Positions 40,676 through 48,387 of a stretch of DNA of 64,000 bases are shown here, in pieces. Below the pieces are notes generated by a model that did no database searches, was not told the origin of the DNA, and saw nothing but the letters and a program-made list of their open reading frames with translations. The stretch is from Hyphomicrobiales bacterium (lineage in GTDB: Bacteria; Pseudomonadota; Alphaproteobacteria; Rhizobiales; Beijerinckiaceae), in the NCBI GenBank assembly GCA_027489955.1, contig JAIXYZ010000009.1, positions 1-64,000 of the forward strand. Direction: 5' to 3'. Numbering within the stretch: position 1 is the stretch's first letter; each line of letters begins with the position of its first letter. The position numbers and the translations under genes are program-made.

Positions 40676-41299
40676 ATGACTTCGACCGCGTTTGCACAGG
40701 CTGCGGCGCTCGTGCGCGGGACCGGCGCCGACAGGCGCCGCCACCAGCGCGTCGGCGTCGCCCTGCTCGGCCGGTACATGCTCACCAACCGGCAGGAATA
40801 TCCCTGCCGGACCATCGACATGTCGCCGGGTGGCGCGTCCATCATCGCCCCCGTCCAGGGCGTCCTGGGCGAGCGCGTCGTCGTCTATCTGGAGCATATC
40901 GGCCGGATCGAGGGCCAGATCGCGCGCCTCGTGCCGGATGGCTTCGCCATGTCGATCCTCGCCACGCCCCGCAAGCGCGAGAAGATCGCAGCCCAGCTCA
41001 CCTGGCTTGCCAACCGTCAGGACCTCGGCCTGCCGGAAGACCGGCGCCACGAGCGCCTCACGCCGCTGCAGGCCCGCTCCACGCTGACCGTCGAGGACGG
41101 CCGCGAATACGTCGTGCGGATCATCGACATCTCGCGCTCCGGCGTCGCGATCTCCACCGACCTGCGGCCGGAGATCGGCTCGCCCGCCGTCATCGGCAAG
41201 ACGCCGGGACGCGTCGTCCGCCATTTCGAGGGCGGCGTCGCCATCGAGTTCCGCCTGCCGATCCCCATCGACATGTTCGACGAGGATCTCGTTCTCTGA
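40676..41299 (+). CDS. tandem PilZ-domain protein (predicted c-di-GMP binding)
   Basis: The 207-residue protein has two PilZ-like domains. The first (about residues 18-105) begins DRRRHQRVGVALLGRYML with the RxxxR and CRTIDMSPGGASI motifs; the second (about 119-205) begins DRRHERLTPLQARSTL and has VRIIDISRSGVAISTD. Each has the RxxR and D/NxSxxG type sequence needed to bind cyclic di-GMP. It lies between the PAS gene and two LapG-like proteases, a plausible c-di-GMP surface-attachment module. An intrinsic terminator follows the gene. Confidence 0.86.
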   Translation: MTSTAFAQAAALVRGTGADRRRHQRVGVALLGRYMLTNRQEYPCRTIDMSPGGASIIAPVQGVLGERVVVYLEHIGRIEGQIARLVPDGFAMSILATPRKREKIAAQLTWLANRQDLGLPEDRRHERLTPLQARSTLTVEDGREYVVRIIDISRSGVAISTDLRPEIGSPAVIGKTPGRVVRHFEGGVAIEFRLPIPIDMFDEDLVL

Positions 41300-41343
41300 A
41301 CGACGCGGCTTTCGCCGCAGCACGACCTCCAGCCAGACGCAAG

Positions 41344-41375
41344 ACGCCCGCCGGCAGCCCCGCGCGGGCGTTTTG
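41344..41375 (+). terminator. intrinsic terminator of the PilZ gene
   Basis: Arms 41344-41351 and 41364-41371 (ACGCCCGC/GCGGGCGT) with a 12-base loop are followed by TTTG. The stem is GC-rich and the U tract is short. Confidence 0.7.
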
Positions 41376-41582
41376 CATAGGCCTGTCCTCGGGTGCCGGC
41401 CGCCCCGCGTTTCCAGGTCGCTTGCGAAATGCGCGCAATTTTACACGCCGCCGAAACAGCCTGTTTTTCGTGATCTGAGAGCGACTTAGCCGCAAGGCCA
41501 ATTCGCTCAAATTGTCCGTATTGGGTTCAGCGGACAGGCAAGACCCGCCGCCATGGTGGCTCCCGGGACTGGGAGACACCAC

Positions 41583-42200
41583 ATGACGTTCAAGGCTCAT
41601 CTCTGCGCCGGCCTGTTCGCCGCGCTCGTTTGCGGCGGCACGCCCGCCATCGCGTCCAGCATCGTTCCGGCCGCGCACCAGCCGACCTATGCGGAGGGCG
41701 ACGCCCGCGCTCCGTTCGGCTGGGTCGACTTCTGCCGGCGCATGCCGTCCGAATGCGAGATCGACCGCACGCAGCCCGACCGCGTGACCATGACGCCGCA
41801 CTTGTGGAAGCTGGTCGGGCAGGTCAACACTCGCGTCAACCGCGAGATCGAGCCCATGACCGACCAGGCCCATTGGGGCACGGTCGAGAGCTGGGACATC
41901 CCCACCGACGGCATCGGCGACTGCGAGGACTACGCCCTCCTCAAGCGCCAGCGCCTCTCCGCCGCCGGCGTGCCGCGCCGGGCCCTGCGCATGACCGTCG
42001 TCATCGACGAGGTCGGCGACGGCCACGCGGTTCTGATGCTGCGCACCGATCGCGGCGACTTCATCCTCGACAACAAGCGCGACGACATCCGCGCCTGGGC
42101 GGACACGGGCTACACCTTCGTCAAGCGCGAGCACGAAAGCCGCATCGGCTGGACGTCGCTCGGCGGGGCGCGCTCGCCGCTCGCGACCGCCGCGCGCTGA
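41583..42200 (+). CDS. transglutaminase-like cysteine protease, BTLCP (LapG-like), copy 1
   Basis: The 205-residue exported protein has a signal peptide (MTFKAHLCAGLFAALVCGGTPAIA) and the Cys-His-Asp triad of BTLCP: Cys in GDCEDYALLK, His in GDGHAVLMLRTD, Asp in FILDNK. In the LapG family such proteases cut large adhesins at the cell surface under cyclic di-GMP control. No adhesin or LapD gene is in the window. A second paralogue follows 288 bases on, suggesting a local duplication. Confidence 0.9.
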   Translation: MTFKAHLCAGLFAALVCGGTPAIASSIVPAAHQPTYAEGDARAPFGWVDFCRRMPSECEIDRTQPDRVTMTPHLWKLVGQVNTRVNREIEPMTDQAHWGTVESWDIPTDGIGDCEDYALLKRQRLSAAGVPRRALRMTVVIDEVGDGHAVLMLRTDRGDFILDNKRDDIRAWADTGYTFVKREHESRIGWTSLGGARSPLATAAR

Positions 42201-42271
42201 CCTTCGCAAATCAGGGAAAGCGGGTCCCGGTCACGTCCCCACCTCCCCGTCCCCCGACCGGGACATTCGCT

Positions 42272-42299
42272 GTGAAGCCGGCCAGAAGGCCGGCTTCAC
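42272..42299 (+). terminator. terminator after BTLCP copy 1
   Basis: Arms 42272-42283 and 42288-42299 (GTGAAGCCGGCC/GGCCGGCTTCAC) with an AGAA loop, followed by GTCTTT. It is a 12-bp perfect stem with a weak U tract. Confidence 0.75.
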
Positions 42300-42385
42300 G
42301 TCTTTCGGGGCATGCCCCAGCGTCACTAAGCCATTGTATTCAAACGATAAAGCGAAGCGGCACTGCGGCTCGCGCGCCACACTTG

Positions 42386-42400
42386 TTAATCATAAGTTAA
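42386..42400 (+). promoter_or_regulatory. CtrA box 1 upstream of BTLCP copy 2
   Basis: TTAA-TCATAAG-TTAA, a CtrA half-site pair at the correct 7-base spacing. Confidence 0.6.
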
Positions 42401-42460
42401 ACTGTCGACTATTGCGGCGTCCGCGCCGATTGCCGAACACCCCGACCCATGGAATGATCC

Positions 42461-42476
42461 TTAACAAGAGGTTAAC
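42461..42476 (+). promoter_or_regulatory. perfect CtrA box 2 upstream of BTLCP copy 2
   Basis: TTAA-CAAGAGG-TTAAC matches the CtrA consensus exactly; its end lies 13 bases before the ATG at 42489, so it may also block translation start or RNA polymerase. Together with box 1 it gives two sites 75 bases apart. Confidence 0.72.
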
Positions 42477-42488
42477 TGGGCGGGCGAG

Positions 42489-43109
42489 ATGAGGCGGTTG
42501 GCTCTTGGACTGGCTGCTTTGGCAGCACTCGGCGCGGCTGCCCAGGCAAAGCCTCAGCGCAGCGTGGCTTCTCTTCCCTCGCCGGTGACGGAGGCCTCCG
42601 TCGGGGGCCAGTCCCGCGCTCCCATGGGCTGGATCGAGTTCTGCCGCACCAGCCCGGCCCATTGCATCACCGACACCCGCGAGCCCGAGCGCGTCGCTCT
42701 CGACACCGAGACGTGGCGCCTGATCTCGAGCATCAACCGCAAGGTGAACGCCGACATCGAGCCGGTGACCGACAGGGATCACTGGGGGGTCGTCGAGCGC
42801 TGGAGCCTGCCCGACGACGGCCGCGGCGATTGCGAGGACTACGCGCTGCTCAAGCGCAAGCTGCTGGCCGAGGCCGGCCTGCCGCGCCGGGCGCTGCTGA
42901 TGACGGTCGTCATCGACGAGACCGGCGGCGGTCACGCGATCCTGACCGTGCGCACCGACCGGGGCGACTTCATCCTGGACAACAAGCGCAACGCGATCCT
43001 CGGCTGGACCGCGACGAACTACCGGTTCGTCAAGCGCGAAGGCCAGATGGGCATGGGCTGGGTCGACATGGACGAGCCCGGCCCCGCCGTCGCCACGGCG
43101 GCCCGCTGA
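42489..43109 (+). CDS. transglutaminase-like cysteine protease, BTLCP (LapG-like), copy 2
   Basis: The 206-residue paralogue of the preceding protease has a signal peptide (MRRLALGLAALAALGAAAQA) and the same triad: Cys in GDCEDYALLKRKL, His in GGGHAILTVRTD, Asp in FILDNK. The central region (WIEFCRTSPAHC, TWRLISSINRKVNADIEPVTDRDHWG) parallels copy 1 residue by residue. Copy 2 has two CtrA boxes upstream whereas copy 1 has none, so the two may be used at different times. Confidence 0.9.
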   Translation: MRRLALGLAALAALGAAAQAKPQRSVASLPSPVTEASVGGQSRAPMGWIEFCRTSPAHCITDTREPERVALDTETWRLISSINRKVNADIEPVTDRDHWGVVERWSLPDDGRGDCEDYALLKRKLLAEAGLPRRALLMTVVIDETGGGHAILTVRTDRGDFILDNKRNAILGWTATNYRFVKREGQMGMGWVDMDEPGPAVATAAR

Positions 43110-43112
43110 GGC

Positions 43113-43643
43113 TCAAAGCCGCTTCAGCGTCGCGGAAAAGCGCTTCCAGTTCCGCACATAGCCGGCCGCGGACAGCCGCAGCCGCTCCACCGCCGCATCG
43201 TCGAGCGCCCGCACCGCACGCGCCGGCGAGCCGACGATCAGCGAGCGCGGCGGAAACACCTTGCCCTCGGTCACGAGCGCGCCGGCGCCGACGAGGCTTT
43301 CCTCGCCGATCACCGCGCCGTTGAGGATCGTCGCGCCCATCCCCACCAGCGCCGAATGGCCGATCGTGCAGCCGTGGAGGATGGCCCGATGACCGATCGT
43401 GCAATGCCGGCCGATGGTCAGTGGCATGCCGGGATCGGTGTGCAGCACCGCATGCTCCTGGATGTTGCTGCCCTCGCCGACCACGATGGGCTCGTTGTCG
43501 CCGCGCAGGACGGCGCCGAACCAGATCCCCACGTCCCTCTCCAGGACGACGCGGCCGATGACGTGGGCATCCGGCGCGATCCAGTACGCGCCGTCTTCGG
43601 GCAGCGTCGGCGCGTGGCCTTCGTCGAGGGAATAGAGCGGCAT
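43113..43643 (-). CDS. gamma-carbonic anhydrase-like protein
   Basis: The 176-residue left-handed beta-helix protein has repeated hexapeptide turns and the zinc-binding pattern of CamH-type gamma carbonic anhydrases: DVGIWFGAVLRGDNEPIVVGEGSNIQEHAVLHTDPGMPLTIGRHCTIGHRAILHG in segments, with His in HAVLH and IGHRAILHGC. It is a trimer-forming cytoplasmic protein; catalytic competence cannot be judged from sequence. It ends 3 bases from the convergent BTLCP copy 2. Confidence 0.9.
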   Translation of the reverse strand: MPLYSLDEGHAPTLPEDGAYWIAPDAHVIGRVVLERDVGIWFGAVLRGDNEPIVVGEGSNIQEHAVLHTDPGMPLTIGRHCTIGHRAILHGCTIGHSALVGMGATILNGAVIGEESLVGAGALVTEGKVFPPRSLIVGSPARAVRALDDAAVERLRLSAAGYVRNWKRFSATLKRL

Positions 43644-43717
43644 GGAAACCTCGCGCGGTGTGCGTAGCGATTCCGAGGTGACCCGCGCGAAACGCGGGCG
43701 TCAAGCCGCGGCGTTGG

Positions 43718-44044
43718 TCAGCCGGCGATGCGCAGGGCGACGTCGAGCACGAGGCGGCCGCTCATCATGCTCCAGAAGCACGCGATGATCGTAGCGATCA
43801 TCACGGCGATCATGCTGCGGTGCTCGATCTGCCGCCCCAGGATCGTGTTGCGCATGATGATGAAGGGCGCCGAGAACACCACGACGGGCACGCTCGCCAC
43901 CGCCTTGATGCCGCCCGCCTCCAGCAGGTGGAAGCTTGCGCGGCGCGAGGTCAGGAGCTCGAACGCGTTGGCCAGGAGGCCGGCCGCGGCAAAGCCGAGG
44001 GCCAGCGACTGGAAGGCTTCGATCACTCCGGGCGCCATGGTCAT
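43718..44044 (-). CDS. small conserved membrane protein
   Basis: A 108-residue protein with three or four predicted transmembrane helices (ALGFAAAGLLANAFELL, VASVPVVVFSAPFIIM, MIAVMIATIIACFWSMM, LVLDVALRIAG read separately). The segment FSAPFIIMRNTILGRQIEHRS is distinctive. I recognise it as a conserved alphaproteobacterial membrane protein, with no known function. Alternative ATG codons lie at 44044 and 44038. It diverges from the next gene across a CtrA box and two dyads. Confidence 0.7.
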   Translation of the reverse strand: MTMAPGVIEAFQSLALGFAAAGLLANAFELLTSRRASFHLLEAGGIKAVASVPVVVFSAPFIIMRNTILGRQIEHRSMIAVMIATIIACFWSMMSGRLVLDVALRIAG

Positions 44045-44091
44045 GACAACGCAACCTCACGCGGCAGGTACCGGCGCACCATGCCCAAGGC

Positions 44092-44106
44092 TTAACGGGA
44101 GGTTAA
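44092..44106. promoter_or_regulatory. CtrA box between two divergent genes
   Basis: TTAA-CGGGAGG-TTAA (44092-44106), with CTTAAC/GTTAAG arms around it. It could serve either the membrane gene on the left or the gene at 44174. Confidence 0.65.
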
Positions 44107-44136
44107 GAGTAATCGTTTGGTAAGGTTAACCCGCCA

Positions 44137-44159
44137 GGATGGTCCTGATCAGACCATCC
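44137..44159 (+). promoter_or_regulatory. dyad upstream of the 44174 gene
   Basis: GGATGGTC-N7-GACCATCC is an 8-bp inverted repeat ending 15 bases before the ATG. It may be an operator or a hairpin in the 5' untranslated region. A palindrome GGTTAACC lies just before it (44124-44131). Confidence 0.45.
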
Positions 44160-44173
44160 GAGGGCCGCCGCCG

Positions 44174-44860
44174 ATGACCGCAGCGCACACCCTGGCGCAG
44201 CCTGCGCCGCCCCGCCCGCCCCTGGCCTTGGGCGGTGTTCCCGTCGGCGGTCTTGCCATGGGTCTGGGCGCGGGGCTGACGCTGGGCGCCCTGGCCGTCG
44301 GCCTCGTGTTCCTCTCCCTCGAGGCGATGCCGGAGCAACGTGCGGCGGCGGAGACGATCCCCGTCAGCGTCGGCGATGCCGTCCTGGACGTTCCCGGCAG
44401 GCTGTTCCGGGCGCCGGGGGCCGGAATGACGGGTGGCGCGCTGACGCTGCCCCTGCCGCTGGACGCGCCGCCGGGCGCCTCGATCGCCGACCGGACGCTG
44501 ATCCTGCGCATCGCGCCGGCGGACGGCGCCCTCGATCCCGCGGAGCGGCCGGCCAGCCTCTATGCCCGGTTTCTGACCAGCGACGTCTGGCGCAATCCGG
44601 GCGGGCTCCTGTCCCGCCGCTTCCGCGCCGGCTCGCCCTACCAGACCGAGGAACTCTACCTCGCGCCGCCGGACGGGCGGGCCTTCGCGGCGCGCTGCCC
44701 GCGGGCGGACAGGCCCGATGCCGTGCCGGGCCTCTGCGTCGCCGAGTTCCGCGATCGCGGGCTGGACGTGACGATGAGCTTCCCGGCGCGCAGGCTGCCG
44801 GAATGGGAGGAGATGGACCGGCGTGCCCGCGCGCTCCTCGGCGCGATCCGCCGGTCCTGA
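44174..44860 (+). CDS. single-pass exported/inner-membrane protein of unknown function
   Basis: The 228-residue protein has a short cytoplasmic N-terminus (Pro/Ala-rich), one transmembrane helix (VPVGGLAMGLGAGLTLGALAVGLVFLSL, about residues 23-50) and a periplasmic domain with SLYARFLTSDVWRNPGGLLSRRFRAGSPYQTEELYLAPPDGRAFAARCP and a later CVAEFRDRGLDVTMSFPARRLPEW (segments). I recognise no domain. It carries a CtrA box and dyads upstream and so may belong to the same CtrA group. Conserved Cys residues in RCPRAD and LCVAEF may form a disulfide. Confidence 0.7.
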   Translation: MTAAHTLAQPAPPRPPLALGGVPVGGLAMGLGAGLTLGALAVGLVFLSLEAMPEQRAAAETIPVSVGDAVLDVPGRLFRAPGAGMTGGALTLPLPLDAPPGASIADRTLILRIAPADGALDPAERPASLYARFLTSDVWRNPGGLLSRRFRAGSPYQTEELYLAPPDGRAFAARCPRADRPDAVPGLCVAEFRDRGLDVTMSFPARRLPEWEEMDRRARALLGAIRRS

Positions 44861-44864
44861 GCGC

Positions 44865-45074
44865 TCACTCCAGGTCGGAGTCGAGGATCGCCATCGTGAA
44901 GTTGTACGAGCGGTCGCCGTCCTCGTCGTCGAGGAAGACCACGCCGACGAACTCATCGCCGATATAGACCTCGGCCGAATCCGTCTTGCGCGGGCGGGCC
45001 ACCACGCGGATCGCCGCGTTGGAGAAGCTCCGGCGCAGATACGCCTCGACCTTGGCGATTTCGTTCTTGTCCAC
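44865..45074 (-). CDS. DUF3126 family small protein
   Basis: The 69-residue product (GTG start at 45074 preceded by AAGAGGA) reads MDKNEIAKVEAYLRRSFSNAAIRVVARPRKTDSAEVYIGDEFVGVVFLDDEDGDRSYNF in parts. It is a typical alphaproteobacterial DUF3126, small alpha/beta protein of unknown function often next to cysE. A TTG codon two positions earlier is an alternative start. The neighbour upstream is cysE. Confidence 0.88.
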   Translation of the reverse strand: MDKNEIAKVEAYLRRSFSNAAIRVVARPRKTDSAEVYIGDEFVGVVFLDDEDGDRSYNFTMAILDSDLE

Positions 45075-45178
45075 GTTCAATCCTCTTCGCGTCTGCCGTG
45101 AGGGCGATTGCCACGAACGGCACCGGAGCCGCAACCCCGAATGTCCCGCGCCGTCCTCGCAAGGGGGAGCGGCGGGCC

Positions 45179-46030
45179 TTAGATGTCGAAGGTGAGGTCC
45201 GACTTGTCGGACAGGAAATGGTCCATGGTGCGCGCCGGTTCCGCGCAGCCTGCGGTGCCGACGATCTGGGCCGGGACGCCCGCCACCGTGACGTTGTTGG
45301 GCACCGACTTCAGCACGACCGAGCCGGCCGCGATGCGCGCGCACCGCCCCACCTCGATATTGCCCAGCACCTTGGCGCCCGCGCCGATGAGCACGCCGCG
45401 CCGGATCTTGGGATGGCGGTCGCCCTTCTCCTTGCCCGTGCCGCCGAGCGTCACGTTCTGGAGGATCGACACGTCGTCCTCGATCACCGCCGTCGAGCCC
45501 ACGACGAGCCCCGTCGCGTGATCGAGGAAGATGCCCTTCCCCACCCGCGCCGCCGGGTTGATGTCGGTCTGGAACGTGTCGGAGGACCGGCTCTGCAGGT
45601 AGAGCGCGAAATCGTGCCGCCCGTTCTTCCAGAGCCAATGTGCCAGCCGGTGCGTCTGCAGCGCGTGGAAGCCCTTGTAGTAGAGCGTCGGCTCCAGCAG
45701 CCGGTTCGTCGCCGGGTCGCGGTCGAGCACGGCCATGAGGTCGGCGCGGATGGCGTCGCGGATGCCGGGCTCGGCCTCGACGGCCTCGGCGAAGGCCTGG
45801 GAGATGAGGTCGCCCGACAGGGCCGGATGGTCGAGCCTTGCCCCCAGGCGGTGGCCGATGGCGCCTTCCAGCGTGTCGTGATTGAGGACGGAGGCGATGA
45901 CGAAGCTGGCCAGGACAGGTTCGGCGACGACCATGTCCTCCGCCTCGGCGCGGATGCGGCGCCAGACGGGATCGACGACGACGACGCCCTGACGGCTCTC
46001 CTCGACTGCCTTGTGCGGTCTCGCGCTCAT
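45179..46030 (-). CDS. cysE: serine O-acetyltransferase
   Basis: The 283-residue hexapeptide-repeat acetyltransferase is CysE: N-terminal helical region with LYYKGFHALQTHRLAHWLW, then left-handed beta-helix repeats such as RVGKGIFLDHATGLVVGSTAVIEDDVSILQNVTLGGTGKEKGDRHPKI (segments) and the C-terminal tail ending DLTFDI with a terminal Ile, which binds cysteine synthase. It makes O-acetylserine for cysteine synthesis. It is followed downstream by the DUF3126 gene on the same strand, a conserved pairing. Confidence 0.95.
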   Translation of the reverse strand: MSARPHKAVEESRQGVVVVDPVWRRIRAEAEDMVVAEPVLASFVIASVLNHDTLEGAIGHRLGARLDHPALSGDLISQAFAEAVEAEPGIRDAIRADLMAVLDRDPATNRLLEPTLYYKGFHALQTHRLAHWLWKNGRHDFALYLQSRSSDTFQTDINPAARVGKGIFLDHATGLVVGSTAVIEDDVSILQNVTLGGTGKEKGDRHPKIRRGVLIGAGAKVLGNIEVGRCARIAAGSVVLKSVPNNVTVAGVPAQIVGTAGCAEPARTMDHFLSDKSDLTFDI

Positions 46031-46191
46031 GGTCCGGCCTCCGGTTCGTCGCCCCTAGCTATGCCCTCGCGAGGCATCCGCCAACCCCCCGGCCGGCGAA
46101 GCCCTTCTCCCGAACGCCGTCCGCGCGGGAGGAAAACATCGGGCCGCCAGGCCACCATGGACGAAAACCGCAACCGTTCGATGAACGGCCG

Positions 46192-46319
46192 GATTCGATC
46201 CGGCGACGGCTTGAATCATCGCGTCAGACGCCTGAATCGATGGACGAAGCCGTTGAATCAGTTTGTGAGGCGCCGGAATCGGAATGCGAGCGTCCCGCCG
46301 CAAGTCTCTGGCGGGATTC
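46192..46319. repeat. phased array of GANTC sites with 21-bp period
   Basis: Five GANTC sites start at 46192, 46213, 46234, 46255 and 46276, exactly 21 bases apart, and a sixth starts at 46315. Each is preceded by a GC-rich GCCKK-like block, so the units are degenerate 21-base repeats, consensus GAATC-N16. The array sits in the 296-base gap between cysE and the next hydrolase gene, and no other gene is visible there. GANTC is the CcrM methylation target of alphaproteobacteria. Confidence 0.8.
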
Positions 46320-46326
46320 GTCAATC

Positions 46327-47193
46327 TCAGGCAGGAAACTCGGCGGCAAGGAACGACAGCACCGTGTCGCCGAAGACGTCGTTGCGGTCCCCCGCCACCA
46401 TGTGGCGCGCCTCCGCGATGTCGGCATACCGGCCATGCGGGACGAGCGCGAGGAAGGCGTGCGCCGCCTCCGGGCTCACGAGTTCGCTGGCGCCGCCGCG
46501 CACCAGCAGCAGGGGCACGGCCAGTCCCCGCGCCGCGTCCTCCAGCTCGGCCTCGATCGCGGCCCAGTCCGTATTGATCGTCGCCGGACCTTTCAGGAAG
46601 CGCGGGTCCCAGTGCCACCGCCAGCGCCCGTCCGGGTGCAGGCGCAGGTTCTTCTTCAGCCCGTCCAGCGAGCGCGGCCTGGGCCGGTGCGGCAGGTAGG
46701 CGGCTACAGCGTCGGCGGCCTCCTCGACGCTGGCAAAGCCTTCCTGAGCCCGCGCCGCCATGAAGCCCTGGACATGGCTGACGCCCTGCGGATCCATCCG
46801 GGGGATGATGTCGACCAGCACGATGCCGCGGAAGACGGGCTCCCGCGCCGCCGCGAATGTGTGCAGGGCCGCGATGCCGCCGAGCGACGCGCCGACGGCG
46901 ACGGGCAGGACGCCGTCCTCCGCCGCGAGCGCGGCGCCGACCAGAGCGGCATCGTCGGCATAGTCGCGGAATGTGTAGCGCCCCTGCTCGTCCCAGGCGC
47001 TGTCGCCATGGCCACGCTGGTCGAGGGCCACGGTCCGCCAGCCCTGCCCGGCAAGCTCCCGCGCCACCTTGTCCCAGGCATGGCGCGTCTGCCCGCCGCC
47101 ATGCAGGAAGAGGACCGAGCGCGGCCCGTCGCCGCGCACCGTGGCGGCGAGCTGGATGCCGCCGGCGCCGCTGAAGATGCGCCTGGCCGTCAT
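46327..47193 (-). CDS. alpha/beta hydrolase
   Basis: The 288-residue enzyme (ATG at 47193; a GTG at 47196 would overlap the upstream stop) has the fold landmarks HGGGQTRHAWD near the N-terminus, DQRGHGDS (oxyanion/strand), the nucleophile elbow VGASLGG (Ser in GASLG) and the C-terminal His in ARHMVAGDRN, with Asp in the acid position of LLVRGGASELV. It is cytosolic and the substrate is unknown. It is translated in tight coupling with the related hydrolase gene just upstream, and it ends 8 bases from the phased GANTC array. Confidence 0.9.
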   Translation of the reverse strand: MTARRIFSGAGGIQLAATVRGDGPRSVLFLHGGGQTRHAWDKVARELAGQGWRTVALDQRGHGDSAWDEQGRYTFRDYADDAALVGAALAAEDGVLPVAVGASLGGIAALHTFAAAREPVFRGIVLVDIIPRMDPQGVSHVQGFMAARAQEGFASVEEAADAVAAYLPHRPRPRSLDGLKKNLRLHPDGRWRWHWDPRFLKGPATINTDWAAIEAELEDAARGLAVPLLLVRGGASELVSPEAAHAFLALVPHGRYADIAEARHMVAGDRNDVFGDTVLSFLAAEFPA

Positions 47194-47957
47194 CACGGCC
47201 TCCGGGCGAGGAAGTCGAGCACGGCGGCCTTGTGGGTCTTGTCGCCGACGGCGAGGTTGTGGTCCCGGCCCTCGATGTCGAAGACCTCCGCGCCGGGCAT
47301 CAGCGCCGCCAGGCCGCGCGCCGAACCCGCGACCGGGTCCTTGGTCCCCACGCTGATCAGCGTGGGCGCGCGGATGCGGCCGACCTCCTCGGCGCTCAGC
47401 GTGTCGCGGGAGCCGCGGATGCAGGCGGCGAGCGCCTTCAGGTCGCTGCGATTGGCGTCCGCGAAGGCGCGGAACATGCGCTGCATCGGGTCCGTCAGGA
47501 CGTCCAGAGACGGCGCCTCCATCGCATCCGCGATACCCAGCGGCAGGCCGACGCCTTCCACCAGATGGACGCCGAGGCCGCCCAGCAGGAGCGACCGCAC
47601 ACGCTCGGGATGGGCGAGCGCCAGATGCGCGGAAATGCGCGCGCCCATGGAATAGCCCATCACGTCGGCGCGCTCGATGCCGAGGTGATCGAGCAGCCGG
47701 CGGGCGTCCTCCGCCATGATGGCCGATTTGTACGCGGCCGGATCGTGCGGCTTGCCGCTGCGCCCGTGGCCGCGATTGTCCGCCGCGATCACGCGGAACC
47801 CCGCGCCGGTCAGCGTCTTCACCCAGCCCGGATTGACCCAGTTCACCGCGTGGGAGGAGGCGAAGCCGTGGACCAGAAGGATGGGATCGCCCGGCCCCGT
47901 CTCGGGCCTCTCGTCGATGAAGGCGATCTCGACGCCGTCGGAATCGAAGCGGTGCAC
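47193..47957 (-). CDS. alpha/beta hydrolase (second copy, PHA-depolymerase/proline-iminopeptidase-like)
   Basis: The 254-residue enzyme with GTG start at 47957 (preceded by GGGAG) shows LLVHGFASSHAVNW, ADNRGHGRSGKP, the nucleophile elbow MGYSMGARI, and C-terminal GRDHNLAVGD with the catalytic His. A long N-terminal extension is in frame but lacks homology, so 47957 was taken. It is coupled to the next hydrolase gene by an overlapping TGATG, making a two-gene hydrolase unit whose substrates are unknown. Confidence 0.9.
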   Translation of the reverse strand: MHRFDSDGVEIAFIDERPETGPGDPILLVHGFASSHAVNWVNPGWVKTLTGAGFRVIAADNRGHGRSGKPHDPAAYKSAIMAEDARRLLDHLGIERADVMGYSMGARISAHLALAHPERVRSLLLGGLGVHLVEGVGLPLGIADAMEAPSLDVLTDPMQRMFRAFADANRSDLKALAACIRGSRDTLSAEEVGRIRAPTLISVGTKDPVAGSARGLAALMPGAEVFDIEGRDHNLAVGDKTHKAAVLDFLARRP

Positions 47958-48131
47958 GTGGACACTCCCGGGCTCGGTTCGGCTCGCGGCACGCACGTCG
48001 CCCCGGCGGGGCGCGTGCGACAGCCGTGCAGGGGCATTAGGAAATGACGGGGCTGGACGCAATTGCAGCCACGCCGTATGTCCGTCTCGCGCCGGCGCAC
48101 GCGTCGCGCCGCGCTGCAGCGAGGATGGGCC

Positions 48132-48380
48132 ATGGCCGACAAGGGCGTTCCGCATTTCCACAACGAGCCGGGCGTGCCGGTGATCGAGGTGGGCGTGCGC
48201 GAGTTCATGTGCATCGGCGCCAAGCCGCCGTTCGACCACCCCCACATCTTCATCGACATGGGCGACGAGACCGAGGCGGTCTGCGGCTATTGCTCGACGC
48301 TGTTCCGCTACAATCCGGCGCCGAAGGCCGGCATCTGCGCCCCGGCCGAGTGCCTGATCGCCGAGACGGCGGCCGCCTGA
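48132..48380 (+). CDS. zf-CHCC zinc-finger domain protein
   Basis: The 82-residue protein has the zf-CHCC pattern of the Complex I NDUFS6-like family: FMCIGAKPPFDHPHIFIDMGDETEAVCGYCSTLFRY, with CxG, HPH and CGYC (zinc ligands). In alphaproteobacteria it is a conserved soluble protein that may assist respiratory-chain assembly, although the role is unproven. The ATG at 48132 is the first one giving a normal length; it lies 7 bases before the FAD monooxygenase gene. Confidence 0.88.
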   Translation: MADKGVPHFHNEPGVPVIEVGVREFMCIGAKPPFDHPHIFIDMGDETEAVCGYCSTLFRYNPAPKAGICAPAECLIAETAAA

Positions 48381-48387
48381 GCGCCCC

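Noticed and set aside
42300-42488. additional gene between the two proteases
   Set aside because: The interval is AT-rich with CtrA boxes and no frame longer than a few codons with a ribosome site.
46192-46319. CRISPR array
   Set aside because: The unit is 21 bases with only a 5-base conserved core and no spacers or cas genes; it is a phased GANTC array, not CRISPR.
46224-46436. 70-codon reverse frame with a seven-residue DS repeat
   Set aside because: The repeat simply reflects the 21-bp DNA period, the frame overlaps the conserved C-terminus of the hydrolase gene in another frame, and it has no ribosome site.
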